From assembly GCA_017301995.1 (NCBI GenBank), contig JAFLEH010000012.1, positions 120,052 to 184,051 of the forward strand: a stretch of DNA of 64,000 nt. The letters run 5' to 3'. A program made the translations under genes and the position numbers. The notes beneath the pieces are model-generated. The model saw only the letters and a list, made by a program, of their open reading frames with translations, was not told the DNA's origin and ran no database searches. This stretch comes from Verrucomicrobiota bacterium (GTDB taxonomy: Bacteria; Verrucomicrobiota; Verrucomicrobiia; Verrucomicrobiales; Akkermansiaceae). Below, piece by piece: positions 44,333-55,300 of the stretch (within the stretch, counting starts at the first letter, position 1; every line of letters starts with the position of its first letter).

Positions 44333-46696
44333 ATGACACCCCGCATCCAGGCACTCCGCAACGCCACGCTTGAAGCCGTGCCCCGCATCAGCATCGAGCG
44401 CGCGCGGATCGTCACCGCCACGGCAAAGTCCCCGGAATACCTGCGGGCTTCCGTGCCAATGCGCCGCGCGCTGGTATTCCGGGCGCTGATGGAGGAAAAA
44501 TCCCTCTATCTGGGCGAAGGCGAGCTGATCGTGGGCGAACGGGGTCCCGCGCCGGCCGCGGTTCCAACCTATCCGGAAGTGTGCGTCCACACCGCGGAGG
44601 ATTTCGAGGTCCTGGACACGCGCGAGAAGATTCCCTACCGCGTGGATGCGGAAACGCGGCGGCTCCACCTCGATGATGTGCGCCCCTTCTGGTCCGGCCA
44701 ATCCCAGCGCGAGCGGATGTTCCGCGAATTGCCGCCGGAATGGCACGACGCCTATGAGGCCGGTGTGTTCACCGAGTTTCAGGAGCAGCGGGGCCCCGGC
44801 CACACGGTGCTCGGCGAGACAATCTATCAAAAAGGGATGCTCGATCTCAAGCTGGAGATCCGCGACGCCATCGCCGCGCTTGATTTCGCCACCGATCCGC
44901 GGGCCTACGACCGACGCGAGCAGCTCCGCGCGATGGATTTGTGCGCCGACGCGCTGATCCGGCACGCGCAGCGCCACGCGGAAATGTTGGACCAGGCCGC
45001 CGCATCCGAAGCCGACGCCGGACGCGCCGCCGAATTGAGAACGATGGCCGCCGTTTGCCGCAAGGTGCCGGCCAACGCGCCGGAGACCTTCCACGAGGCG
45101 CTGCAATACTACTGGTTCGTCCACATCGGTGTGATCACCGAGCTGAACCCGTGGGATTCCTTCAACCCCGGGCGGCTGGACCAGCACCTGTGGCCGTTCT
45201 ATCAACGCGAGCTGGAGCGCGGCGATCTAACCGAGGATGGCGCCCGTGAGCTGCTTCAGGCGTTCTGGGTGAAGTTCCACAACCATCCCGCTCCGCCCAA
45301 AGTGGGTGTCACCGCGCAGGAGAGCGGCACCTACACCGACTTCGCCCTGATCAACCTCGGCGGCGTGAAACCCGATGGCTCGGACGCGGTGAACGACCTG
45401 ACCTTCCTGATCCTCGACGTGATCGAGGAGATGCGGTTGCTGCAGCCGAGTTCGATGGTTCAGGTCTCGAAAAAGAACCCTGATCGATTGTTGCGCCGGG
45501 TGGGCCGGATCGTGAAGACCGGGTTCGGGCAGCCGTCGATTTTCAACACCGATGCCGTGGTGCAAGAGCTGATCCGGCAGGGAAAATCGCTGGAGGACGC
45601 GCGCCGCGGCGGGTGTTCCGGATGCGTGGAAGCCGGCGCTTTCGGCCGCGAGGCGTATTTCCTCAGCGGCTATTTCAACCTGCCGAAGGTGCTCGATCTG
45701 ACGCTCCACAACGGTCTCGACACCCGCACAGGCAAACAGTTGGGCCCGCAAACCGGCGATCCTCGCGGGTTCGCGACGTTTGACGATTTCTTCGCCGCGT
45801 TCGAGTGCCAGCTCCGGTATTTCGTGGACATCAAGATCCGCGGCAACAATCTGATAGAAACGATGATCGCGAAGTACATGCCCGCGCCGTTTCTCTCGCT
45901 GCTCATCGACGACTGCATCGCCAACGGTCGCGATTATCACGAAGGTGGGGCGCGTTACAACACCACCTACATCCAGGGCGTTGGCCTCGGAACCGTCACC
46001 GATGGTTTCTCCGCCATCCTCCATCGTATCTATCAGAACCAGGATTGCCCTTGGGACGAAATGCTCGCCGCGCTCGACGCCGACTTCGCGGGCCATGAGG
46101 CGCTCCACCACAAGCTGCTGGAGGAAACCCCGAAGTACGGCAACGACGACGACCGCGCCGACGCGCTCGTGCCGCGGCTGTTCGAGGCGTTCTGGAGCAT
46201 GATCGACGGGCGGCCCAACGCCCGCGGAGGCACCCATCGGGTGGATATGCTGCCCACCACCTGCCACGTCTATTTCGGCAAGGTCACCGGCGCGCTGCCG
46301 GATGGAAAACGGCGCGGAGAGACGGTGAGCGAGGGCATCTCTCCCGTGCAGGGCGCCGACCGGTGCGGTCCCACGGCGGTGCTCAATTCCGCCGCCAAGT
46401 TCGACCACATCAAGACCGGCGGCACGCTGCTCAACCAGAAGCTCACCCCGCAACTGCTGGCCGACGACCAGGGGCTCGACCATTTCACCCATCTGGTGCG
46501 CGGCTATTTCTCGAAGGACGCCCATCACATCCAGTTCAACGTGGTGACCCGCGAAACCCTGTTGGCCGCGCTGGCGGAGCCGCAGAAGCACCGCGATCTC
46601 ATCGTCCGCGTGGCCGGGTACTCCGACTACTTCGTGAACCTGACCCCCGAACTCCAGCAGGAAATCATCCGGCGCACCGAGCAGGAGGCGTTCTGA
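44333..46696 (+). CDS. Glycyl-radical enzyme, trans-4-hydroxy-L-proline dehydratase (HypD)-like
   Basis: 787 residues. The active-site loop is GGCSGCVEAGAFGREAYFLS (Cys431, Glu433) and the radical Gly is 762 in VRVAGYSDYFVNL. The Cys-x-Glu pattern puts it among the dehydratase/eliminase glycyl-radical enzymes rather than PFL (Cys-Cys). The following text SGYFNLPKVLDLTLHNG and the overall length of about 790 resemble HypD most, but diol dehydratases or an uncharacterised clade cannot be excluded by eye. Its partner activase is directly upstream. No proC or microcompartment genes are near to confirm the substrate. Confidence 0.85.
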   Translation: MTPRIQALRNATLEAVPRISIERARIVTATAKSPEYLRASVPMRRALVFRALMEEKSLYLGEGELIVGERGPAPAAVPTYPEVCVHTAEDFEVLDTREKIPYRVDAETRRLHLDDVRPFWSGQSQRERMFRELPPEWHDAYEAGVFTEFQEQRGPGHTVLGETIYQKGMLDLKLEIRDAIAALDFATDPRAYDRREQLRAMDLCADALIRHAQRHAEMLDQAAASEADAGRAAELRTMAAVCRKVPANAPETFHEALQYYWFVHIGVITELNPWDSFNPGRLDQHLWPFYQRELERGDLTEDGARELLQAFWVKFHNHPAPPKVGVTAQESGTYTDFALINLGGVKPDGSDAVNDLTFLILDVIEEMRLLQPSSMVQVSKKNPDRLLRRVGRIVKTGFGQPSIFNTDAVVQELIRQGKSLEDARRGGCSGCVEAGAFGREAYFLSGYFNLPKVLDLTLHNGLDTRTGKQLGPQTGDPRGFATFDDFFAAFECQLRYFVDIKIRGNNLIETMIAKYMPAPFLSLLIDDCIANGRDYHEGGARYNTTYIQGVGLGTVTDGFSAILHRIYQNQDCPWDEMLAALDADFAGHEALHHKLLEETPKYGNDDDRADALVPRLFEAFWSMIDGRPNARGGTHRVDMLPTTCHVYFGKVTGALPDGKRRGETVSEGISPVQGADRCGPTAVLNSAAKFDHIKTGGTLLNQKLTPQLLADDQGLDHFTHLVRGYFSKDAHHIQFNVVTRETLLAALAEPQKHRDLIVRVAGYSDYFVNLTPELQQEIIRRTEQEAF

Positions 46697-46702
46697 AGCC
46701 GG

Positions 46703-46727
46703 AATCCGCACGGATGCGGATTTATTA
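46703..46727 (+). terminator. Candidate terminator behind the glycyl-radical enzyme
   Basis: A perfect 8-bp stem (AATCCGCA at 46703-46710, TGCGGATT at 46715-46722) with a 4-base loop, 6 bases after the stop codon, followed by a weak TATTA tract. The T-run is poor, so efficiency is uncertain. Confidence 0.45.
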
Positions 46728-46840
46728 CGCGGGATTTCTTGAATACTTGACCTTGCGAAGGATTTCGGCAGGTTTCCGGTCCGCTCGGGAGTTTTCACCC
46801 TCTCCCGGCGGTTGCGGTTTTCGGGCCGCACTCCAGCATT

Positions 46841-48958
46841 ATGAAAACGTTCCTACACCCGGGGATGGGATATTTGGGCGGTCTTGCGGCCGCGTTGGCA
46901 TCGGTTCAGCCACTCCACGCTTGGCAACCCGGCACGGGAAGCCCCACGGCGGCCTCCGGTTTTTCCGTGGACACCACCAACCGCCGCGATGTGCTCGCGT
47001 TCTACCAATGCGTCTATCAGGCGTCGGAAGGCTATGCCTCCCGAATGGCGTGGACGGGAAACACGGGGTCCGGCCAGGCCGGGACGACCGCGGCCGCGTT
47101 CAAGGAGGATGTGAGGCGGCGGGTGAATTTCTACCGGGCGATGGTGGGCCAACCCGGCGATATCACGTTCAGCACGACCAAGTCGCAAAAGGACCAGGCC
47201 GCGGCGCTGATGATGTCAGCAAACAACACGCTGAGCCATAACCCGACGGCATCGTGGCTGTATTATTCCGCCACCGGGAAAGAAGCCGCGGGAAAATCCA
47301 ATCTCGCGTTGGGAACCTACGGACCCGAATCCGTCAATGGCTACATGCGCGACGACGGTGACGGCAATGAGTGGGTGGGGCATCGAAGGTGGGTGCTGCA
47401 TTCGGTGGCGAAAGAGATGGGCACCGGAGACGTCCCCACATCAGGAACCTACCGCCCGGCCAACGCGCTGTGGGTGATGGGGGACTACAAGACCTCGGCC
47501 ACCGCGAAATTCATCGCCTGGCCTAACGAAGGCTACGTCCCGGCGCCGTTGGTGCCCGCGCGCTGGTCGCTGGGCTATCCGGGTGCGGATTTCTCATGGG
47601 CGGATGTGACGATGACGAAGAATGGCATTGATGTTCCTCTAACCATCACCTCCAACGATGACACCGGCTACGGCGACAATTCGATCGTGTGGGAACCCGA
47701 GGGGCTGCCGTCCTCCGTGGCCGATGACGTCCCCTATGTGGTGACCGTTTCCGGCATTTCCGGCACGGGAGTCCCCACCAGCAAGTCGTACACCGTCCGG
47801 TTGTTCAATCCGGATGTGTTGGGCGAGTCGGTGACGGTTTCCGGTCCGGCGACCCTACCCGCGTCCGGGCAGTCGTACACCTTCAATGCGATCGGCCAGG
47901 CGGAATCCTATCAGGTGGAAGTTTCCAAGGGCAGCCAGGCGGCGTGGTTGGAAGGAGCCGAGGACTCGCCCGTCCCGCAGGTGGTGGAGGAGGTTTCCCC
48001 CGGATATTCGCTGAGGCAGACGGGTTTGTACCGGACGGGGAGCAAGGGATTTCAGCTTACCTTTCCCAGTGGGGTTTTCACCGATCAGGCGTTCACGGTC
48101 ACCCGGGGTGTTATTGCTTCGGCTGGCAGCCGGCTGAGGTTTTACGATAGGGCCCGGTTTTCGACCACAACGACAACGCTTTCCGCGCAGGTTTCCGCCG
48201 ATGGCGGCGGGACTTGGACGACCGTGTTTTCCCGCAATGGAGTGGGGCTGAGTTCCGCCTATTGGGATACCGACTGGGTGGCGCGCGACATCGCGGTGGG
48301 CGCATACGCCGGGCAGGCGATCCAGGTGCGGTTTCTACTCGCCTCGAATGGCGGCTCGGTGGTCCAGAATGTGACATCGAACCACGGGTTCTTCATCGAT
48401 GACGTGACGGTGACGGAAACCACCCAACTGGCGGATCCGGTGGTGACCACACTGGCTGGAACCGCCACCTCGTTCACGCTGGATTCCACGACCGCAGGCG
48501 GATCACTAACCGGAGGCACGAGTTATGTGTTGCGGGTGCGTCCGAATGTTGGCACCCATTGGTTCGGATATGGAGCGATGAAGACCGTGACGGTGCAGAT
48601 GCCGACGTATGCAACATGGATTGCCGGCCAGTATCCGGCGGTGACGGAGGGGGCCGGCGGGGATCATGATGGGGATGGCGTTCCCAACGGGGTGGAATAC
48701 GCGTTTGGTCTCAATCCGGCGCAAGGCAACGGCAGATTGGATCTGCCGGCGTTTGTGGAGTCCGGAGGCGCGTTGGTTTCCGATTACGCTCCACCGCCGG
48801 ATGTGAATGGCGTGGTTTATGGGGCCGAGTGGTCCGACAATTTGAAAGACTGGCATCCCATCTCCGACACGGGAACCGGAGGGCGGCACAAGTTCTCGGT
48901 GACGGTCGGAACCCAACCGAGGGTGTTCGTCCGCCACAAGGTGGTGGTGACTCCCTAA
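46841..48958 (+). CDS. Secreted CAP-domain protein
   Basis: 705 residues. The signal peptide starts MKTFLHPGMGYLGGLAAALA. The CAP (SCP/PR-1-like) domain covers about 40-220: RRRVNFYRAMVGQPGDITF, MSANNTLSHNP, and WVGHRRWVLH. Ig-like or beta-sandwich segments follow (about 230-560, including DGGGTWTTVFSRNG). Near 610 is the acidic module HDGDGVPNGVEYAFGLNP, and then a C-terminal domain with AEWSDNLKDWHPIS. This last pair of modules recurs in the other large secreted proteins of the window. Extracellular or surface role. Its stop overlaps the convergent gene's stop by 4 bases (CTAA). Confidence 0.85.
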   Translation: MKTFLHPGMGYLGGLAAALASVQPLHAWQPGTGSPTAASGFSVDTTNRRDVLAFYQCVYQASEGYASRMAWTGNTGSGQAGTTAAAFKEDVRRRVNFYRAMVGQPGDITFSTTKSQKDQAAALMMSANNTLSHNPTASWLYYSATGKEAAGKSNLALGTYGPESVNGYMRDDGDGNEWVGHRRWVLHSVAKEMGTGDVPTSGTYRPANALWVMGDYKTSATAKFIAWPNEGYVPAPLVPARWSLGYPGADFSWADVTMTKNGIDVPLTITSNDDTGYGDNSIVWEPEGLPSSVADDVPYVVTVSGISGTGVPTSKSYTVRLFNPDVLGESVTVSGPATLPASGQSYTFNAIGQAESYQVEVSKGSQAAWLEGAEDSPVPQVVEEVSPGYSLRQTGLYRTGSKGFQLTFPSGVFTDQAFTVTRGVIASAGSRLRFYDRARFSTTTTTLSAQVSADGGGTWTTVFSRNGVGLSSAYWDTDWVARDIAVGAYAGQAIQVRFLLASNGGSVVQNVTSNHGFFIDDVTVTETTQLADPVVTTLAGTATSFTLDSTTAGGSLTGGTSYVLRVRPNVGTHWFGYGAMKTVTVQMPTYATWIAGQYPAVTEGAGGDHDGDGVPNGVEYAFGLNPAQGNGRLDLPAFVESGGALVSDYAPPPDVNGVVYGAEWSDNLKDWHPISDTGTGGRHKFSVTVGTQPRVFVRHKVVVTP

Positions 48959-50919
48959 CGGTCGGGAGCCGGTTCCGGCGGGCGGCTGTTGGAAACGTTC
49001 TCCGTCGGGCTATCGAAAACGAAGCCGGTGAGCGTCTGTTTGCCGGTGTTTCCGGAAACCGGGTTGTCCTCGAACGCGGCCGGGTCCAGGCCTTTTTCGA
49101 GCACCAGGCCGGGGCCTTCGTTGCGCTGGAGCTGGTTGCGGGTTGCCTTCAGCCGCGCGGCCGACCGCAGTGCCATGCCGCCTAACAGGTTGGCGGTGGC
49201 GATGTTGTCGCTGGCCTGTCCCGATCCGGCGGCGCTGATGACGATGCCGAACTCGCGGTTTCCCTTGGCCTGATTGCCCTCGATGAGCACCGCTTGCCCG
49301 GCGCAGTCGGCGTGGATGCCGTTGCGGCTGTTGCCCTCGCAGCGGTTGCCGGATGCGGTCAGGGCGGCGCCGCCCCACGCTTCGATGCCGTTCTCGAAGT
49401 TTCCGGTTAGGCGCGACTCCCTGATCTCAAGCGCCGAGTTCTCCCCCATCGCCGAGGCCCCGTTCCAGCCGTTGTCGGTGAATCGGCAGCGGAGTGCCTT
49501 CGCGGAGCCTCCTTCGATCACCGCCAGACCGTGGCCGCAGGCGTCGGCGAACGCGCAATCGACCCATTCGGCGGCCGCGCCGCGCATGAGAGCGGCGGAA
49601 AACCGCTCGGTTTCCCCGGTTTGCGACTTGTGGCGGAACGTGATGCCGGAAAGGCGGCTGCCCTTGGCGGTGGGACCGAGTGTGATGACGCAGCCCTCGC
49701 CGGCCTCGCATTCGATGATGGTTTTGTCAGGTCCCGCGCCTTGGATTTCGACGCCAGCGGTGACCACCAGCGGGCCTTTCCAAGTGCCCTCGCCGATCAC
49801 GATGCGGTCGCGGTCGTGGGCGTTGGCGAGAGCCTCGGCAGGGGTGGGGTGGTCCTTCGGAACCCGCAGGGTCCGGGTATAGGACGCCATTTTTTCCAAC
49901 AACGATGCGATTTCGGGATCCTCCGGAGCCAGGACAGCCGCCTCACGGAGAAAATCGAGCGCCTGTTGGTCGAACTGCCCGCGGTCACGGACGAGCGCTT
50001 TCTGATAGAGCGATCGCGCTTTCGCCAACTCATCCGCGGCTTGGGTTTTCGCGGCGGCGGCTTCCGTTAGGAGATTGTTCGCGTCGGCATCGCCGGGGTG
50101 TTGGGCGAGCGCCGCCCGCACGGTGGCGATCGCGGCGTCCCACTGGCGGCGGGCGAGTTGCTCGCGGGCGCGGGCCACGGCCTCCTTGAGCGCGGCGCCG
50201 GTCCGCGCGGCGGCGATCTCCCGTAACAGAATAGCCGCGTCGCGATCCTTCGGAAAACGTTCCAGCACCTTGCTGGCCGCGGATTCGGCCTCGTCCCATC
50301 GCCCCGCTTCGAGGGCGGCTCGGGATTGTCCGTTCCAATAGCCGCCATACTGCTGCTGTTCCTCCGCCATGCCCGCCTCAATGCTGCGGCGTCCGAGGGC
50401 AACCGTCGGCGAGTCGGGATTCAGCCGCTCGATTTCGTCGAACGCGGCGGTGGCTTCCGGCCAGCGGCGCTCGTCGATGTGGCTGGCACCCTCGCGTTCG
50501 AGACGGGCGATCGCCAGCATGCGTCCGACGCGGAGTTCGTCCTGCCATTTCAGATAGTACCAACCGCTGACGGAGAGGCAGAGCAAGGTGGCCGCCCAAG
50601 CCGCCAGCGCTTTGGTTAGACCGCTCCGCCGCCGCCGGGCCGGGGCGGATGGTTCCTCCGGCACCTGAGGAGAAACGGGGGGGGCGGGCTCGGGCTCCGG
50701 CATTTTCAGGCCGATGGCTTCGAGGTATTCGCGGACCGCCGCCAGCGCGCGGTCGATGTCCTGCAATCCCTGCTGATAGCGTTCCGCCAGCGCTTCGGTG
50801 GGCGCGGTGCGGACCATTTCGGCCAGGCGATCGCGAACGACACGAAACTCCCGCAAATGGGGCCTCGGATCTTCGTCCGGCCCCAGTCCCAGGATTTGGC
50901 GTGCTTCGCTCAGCGTCAT
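48955..50919 (-). CDS. J-like, membrane-anchored TPR protein with parallel beta-helix domain
   Basis: 654 residues from the ATG at 50919. Residues 1-65 (TLSEARQILGLGPDEDPRPH onward) look like a degenerate DnaJ-type helical module without an HPD motif. A Pro-rich linker and one membrane helix (AAWAATLLCLSVSGWYYLKW, about 125-145) follow. TPR-like helices occupy about 150-340 (RRWPEATAAFDEIERLNPDS; RWDEAESAASKVLERFPKDR). The last 300 residues are right-handed beta-helix repeats (DRIVIGEGTWKGPLVV; NSRNGIHADCAGQAVLIEGN; NREFGIVISAAGSGQASDN). The plan suggests a cytoplasmic N-terminus and an extracytoplasmic repeat scaffold, perhaps binding polysaccharide. Function unknown. Confidence 0.82.
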   Translation of the reverse strand: MTLSEARQILGLGPDEDPRPHLREFRVVRDRLAEMVRTAPTEALAERYQQGLQDIDRALAAVREYLEAIGLKMPEPEPAPPVSPQVPEEPSAPARRRRSGLTKALAAWAATLLCLSVSGWYYLKWQDELRVGRMLAIARLEREGASHIDERRWPEATAAFDEIERLNPDSPTVALGRRSIEAGMAEEQQQYGGYWNGQSRAALEAGRWDEAESAASKVLERFPKDRDAAILLREIAAARTGAALKEAVARAREQLARRQWDAAIATVRAALAQHPGDADANNLLTEAAAAKTQAADELAKARSLYQKALVRDRGQFDQQALDFLREAAVLAPEDPEIASLLEKMASYTRTLRVPKDHPTPAEALANAHDRDRIVIGEGTWKGPLVVTAGVEIQGAGPDKTIIECEAGEGCVITLGPTAKGSRLSGITFRHKSQTGETERFSAALMRGAAAEWVDCAFADACGHGLAVIEGGSAKALRCRFTDNGWNGASAMGENSALEIRESRLTGNFENGIEAWGGAALTASGNRCEGNSRNGIHADCAGQAVLIEGNQAKGNREFGIVISAAGSGQASDNIATANLLGGMALRSAARLKATRNQLQRNEGPGLVLEKGLDPAAFEDNPVSGNTGKQTLTGFVFDSPTENVSNSRPPEPAPDR

Positions 50920-51035
50920 GGCAGGGCGGCAGCCTACCACCGAATCCCGGCGAGGGGAAGCGGGGAAATCGTCCGGGCGAATTTCCGCATATTTGCGTTT
51001 TCCCTGCCGCGCGCAAGGTGTAGGATCGCGCCGCC

Positions 51036-52232
51036 ATGCTTTCCGAACCGTTTCTTGATTCCCTTCGCGCCACTCTGGGCGAAATCACCGCCGCCGGCCT
51101 CTACAAACGCGAGCGCCTGATCGACTCCACCCAGAATTCCACCGTCCGCCTCAAGGACGGCCGCACCGTGATCAACATGTGTGCCAACAACTATCTCGGC
51201 CTGGCCGACCACCCGGAAGTCATCGCCGCGGCCCGCGAGGCGGCCTCGCGTTGGGGGTTCGGCATGGCCTCGGTGCGCTTCATCTGCGGCACCCAAACCC
51301 TCCACAAACAGCTCGAGGAAACGATTTCCGCGTTTCTCGGTACCGAGGATACCATTCTCTATCCGTCGTGCTTCGACGCCAACGGCGGGCTGTTCGAGGT
51401 CCTTCTAACCGAAGAGGACGCGGTCATCTCGGACTCGCTCAACCATGCGTCGATCATCGACGGCGTGCGTCTCTGCAAGGCGAAGCGTTTCCGCTACGCG
51501 AACAACGACATGGCCGATCTGGAGGCCCAGCTCCAGGCCGCCGACGCCGCGGGCGCGCGCTTCAAACTCGTCACCACCGACGGTGTGTTTTCGATGGACG
51601 GCATCATCGCGCAGCTCGACAAGGTCTATGAGCTGGCCGAAAAATACGGGGCCATCGTGCATTTCGACGACTGCCACTCGACCGGATTCCTCGGCGCGCG
51701 CGGCCGGGGGACGCACGAGCATTGCGGGTTGTTCGGCAAGATCGATCTAACCACCGGGACGCTCGGCAAGGCGCTGGGCGGGGCCTCCGGCGGCTACACC
51801 TCGGGCAAAAAGGAAATCATCGAACTGCTCCGCCAACGGTCGCGGCCCTATCTGTTTTCCAACACCATCGCGCCGCCGATCGTGGCGGCGTCGCTCAAGG
51901 TGTTCGAGATGCTTTCCGCCTCCACCGAGCTGGCCGACCGCGTGAAGGAAAACACCGCCTATTTCCGCAACGCGATGGCCGGCACCGGATTCACCATCGC
52001 CGGCAAGGACCATCCGATCTCCCCGGTGATGCTCGGCGACGCGGCGCTGTCCCAGCGCTTTGCGGATGGATTGTTAGAACGCGGGATCTACGCGATCGGG
52101 TTCTTCTACCCCGTGGTTCCGCAGGGAAAAGCCCGGATCCGTACCCAGATCAGCGCCGCCCACACCCGCGAGCAGCTCGACCGCGGGATCGAGGCCTTCG
52201 TCGCCACCGGTAGGGAATTGGGCGTCATCTGA
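51036..52232 (+). CDS. kbl: Glycine C-acetyltransferase (2-amino-3-ketobutyrate CoA ligase)
   Basis: 398 residues, the normal length. PLP enzyme of the alpha-oxoamine synthase family that converts 2-amino-3-ketobutyrate and CoA to glycine and acetyl-CoA in threonine breakdown. Visible hallmarks are [39 protein letters not shown], the cofactor-ring Asp/His of [13 protein letters not shown], and the Schiff-base Lys in [20 protein letters not shown]. The threonine dehydrogenase partner (tdh) is not in the window. It is divergent from the beta-helix gene across about 116 bases. Confidence 0.94.
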   Translation: MLSEPFLDSLRATLGEITAAGLYKRERLIDSTQNSTVRLKDGRTVINMCANNYLGLADHPEVIAAAREAASRWGFGMASVRFICGTQTLHKQLEETISAFLGTEDTILYPSCFDANGGLFEVLLTEEDAVISDSLNHASIIDGVRLCKAKRFRYANNDMADLEAQLQAADAAGARFKLVTTDGVFSMDGIIAQLDKVYELAEKYGAIVHFDDCHSTGFLGARGRGTHEHCGLFGKIDLTTGTLGKALGGASGGYTSGKKEIIELLRQRSRPYLFSNTIAPPIVAASLKVFEMLSASTELADRVKENTAYFRNAMAGTGFTIAGKDHPISPVMLGDAALSQRFADGLLERGIYAIGFFYPVVPQGKARIRTQISAAHTREQLDRGIEAFVATGRELGVI

Positions 52233-52336
52233 TCCTTACAATTCCCGGAAACGACTGTCAGGATTACGGTTGCAATACCCGAACGGGGGGGTAACTTCCC
52301 GCGGAGGCCATTTCCCGAAAGGCCTTCCCCGTTGTC

Positions 52337-55300
52337 ATGAAACCCATCCTGATACTGCTCTCGTTCTTTGTATTGGCCGTTCGGATCCTCGCGGATTCCG
52401 TGACGGTCGGCGATCCGTCATTCGAGGGAAATGCGCTCAACCCAGGCGGGTGGGGGAACAATATCGGACCCGAATGGACCGGGACCAACGGATCGAACAG
52501 TGGAAGTGCCTTTGAGGAATATATCACCGGATTCGCCAGCGAAGGGACCGACCATCTGGGGATGGAAAACAACTATGATGTCTGGCAGGATCTGGGCGTC
52601 ACCTATCAGGCGAACACCCGTTATACACTCACGGTCGCCGTGGGAAACCGGTCCGGGACCACCCAATCGGGCAATTTGAGCCAGTTCTATCTGGCGGATT
52701 CCACAGGGACCATTTACGCCACCGGATCCTACGATGCCTACGCGAACGTGGCCGCAGGCCAGTTCGCCGACGCTACGGCGCTGGTGTTCGAAACCCCGAA
52801 CAATCCTGCGGCGGAGGGCAAGACCATCCGGATTTTACTGCACTCCGGGGGCAACGGCCGCTCGCATTTCGATAACATCCGGCTCCAGAGCGAGTCGCTG
52901 CTGGTGCCCGGTGCGGCCACCCTCGGAGCATTGTCAGCCGCCTCCGTGGGGACCACCTCCGCCACCCTCAACGGGTCCGTGACCGACATCGGCGACGGCG
53001 CGCCAACCATCACATTCTTCTGGGGACCGGTCAACGGCGGAACGAGTCCGGGAGCATGGGCGCATTCGGTGCCACTCCCCGGAACCTATGGAGTCGGTGG
53101 CTTTTCCACCAATCTAACCGGACTGGACCCCGCTGCGATCTATTATTTCACCGCGCGGGCTACCAATAGTGCCGGCTCGTCATGGGCGCTGCCGGTCGCC
53201 GAGTTAGAAACCACGCCCCTGGCTCCGGCGGTGGTCACTGCGGCGGCATCCGGTCTAACCGCGTCCGGCGCGGTGGTGGCGGCCAATGTCACCTCGACCG
53301 GCGGCGAGACACCGGTGGTGACCATCTACTACGGCACGACAGACGGCGGAACCACCCCCGGCGCGTGGCAGGGATCGGTGAACGCCGGTGTGGCGTCCGG
53401 TCCGGTGAGCGCCACGGTGAGCGGATTGCTCCCGTCCACGGCATACCATTTCCGCGCCTACGCGGAAAACGGCGGGGGCGGATCATGGGCGCCTTCCAGC
53501 CTGGGATTCACGACTCTAACCGTCGGACCGCCCGAGGTGGAGAACCGCACTGCGGAAGGGATCACCGGAACCACCGCGAACTTGCGCGGCGAGATCATCG
53601 AAACGGGCAATGACACTCCGGTGGTCACCCTGTTCTACGGCACGGTGGACGGTGGGACGAATCCCACATCGTGGACCACCTCGGTGAACTGCGGCACCCA
53701 AAGCGGCGAGTTCACGCGCTTCATTGCCGGGCTCGCACCCAACACTATCCACTATTTCCGCTGGCGCGCCGTGAACGCGGGCGGCACGGCGTGGTCGGCG
53801 GAATCCGGCACCTTCACCACCACGGCGCTGGTCCCCAGCGGGGTGGTGATCAACGAGATCCACTACCATCCCTCGGACGACACCAGCGCGGAGGAGTTTA
53901 TCGAGCTATACAATCCGGGCGACACCGCGGTTGATATATCCGGATGGACGGTTTCCGATGCGGTCACATATACGTTTCCCGCGGGAACGACGGTTCCGGT
54001 CCACGGCTACCGGGTTGTCTCCCAGAGTCCGACGGTGCTTCAGGCGAAATACGGCATCACCGGCGTGCTCGGGCCATGGTCGGGCAATCTGTCGTCCGCA
54101 GGCGAAAAGATCGACCTGCGCGACGCGGCGGGCACGCTCAAGGACCGGGTGAGCTACGGCGCGGGCTTTCCATGGCCGACCGGTGCCGACGGAGGAGGAT
54201 CGTCGTCCGAGTTGATCCATGCCGGGCTGGACAACGATCTCGGTGGATCGTGGCGGGCTTCGGTCTCGGCCGGAAGCGCCGGACAGACGTTCATTCTGCC
54301 TGCGGCTTCCGGCTGGAAATATCGGAAGGGAAATTCTTTGGAACCCGCCTCAAACTGGCGCACGATCGGCTACACTCTCGATGGCTCATGGCTGGACGGT
54401 ACCGCTCCTATCGGCAATGGCACCACAGTGGCCAACAACACGGTGCTCTCCGACATGGTGAGCGGTTTCAACTCGACCTCCGTTTATACCACGGTTTACG
54501 GACGAAGGACCTTTACCGTGCCCGCAGGGTCGATTCCGGATGCGATGGTTTTGAAACTCAGGATCGATGATGGCTGCGTCGCCTGGATCAATGGTGTGGA
54601 AGTCTTCAGAACGAACGTTGCCGGCAATCCGGTATACAACTCCACCGCAAGCGCCGGCGTGGATACGGCGGCGTGGACGACCATCAATCTCTCAAACACT
54701 TCGTCCTATCTGGTGGGCGGCACCAATGTGCTTGCCATCCATACATTGAATTTCACCGGTAGTAGAAGCCATCGGCGTGACTTCACCTTCGACGCCGATC
54801 TGAGCGTCCCCGCCACGGGAGGCAATCCGGTCCCGTCCCCGGGCAACGCCAACGGCGTTTTGAAAGCCTCCAACCTGATCGCGCCCCAGATCCGCCAGGT
54901 GGCGCACAGTCCTGTCAGCCCCGTGGCCAACCAGCCGGTCACCATCACCGCCCGCATCACCGACCCGGACGGCATGGGCGCGGTGACGCTTTCCTATCAA
55001 ACCGTGGAGCCCGGAAGCTATATCCGGAAAACCGACGCCGCGTATTCAACCTCCTGGACCACCGTGGCGATGGTGGACAACGGCGCCAACGGCGACGCGG
55101 TGGCCGGGGATTCGACCTTCACCGCGGTGCTGCCCGCATCGCTGCAGGTCCACCGGCGGCTGGTGCGCTACAAGATCACCTTCGCCGACGCGCTCGGCAA
55201 CTCGCAGACCGTGCCCTACGCCGACGACGAGCAACCGAACTTCGCCTACTTCGTTTACAACGGCGTGCCCGCGTGGACCGGAGCGCTGCGTCCCTATGCC

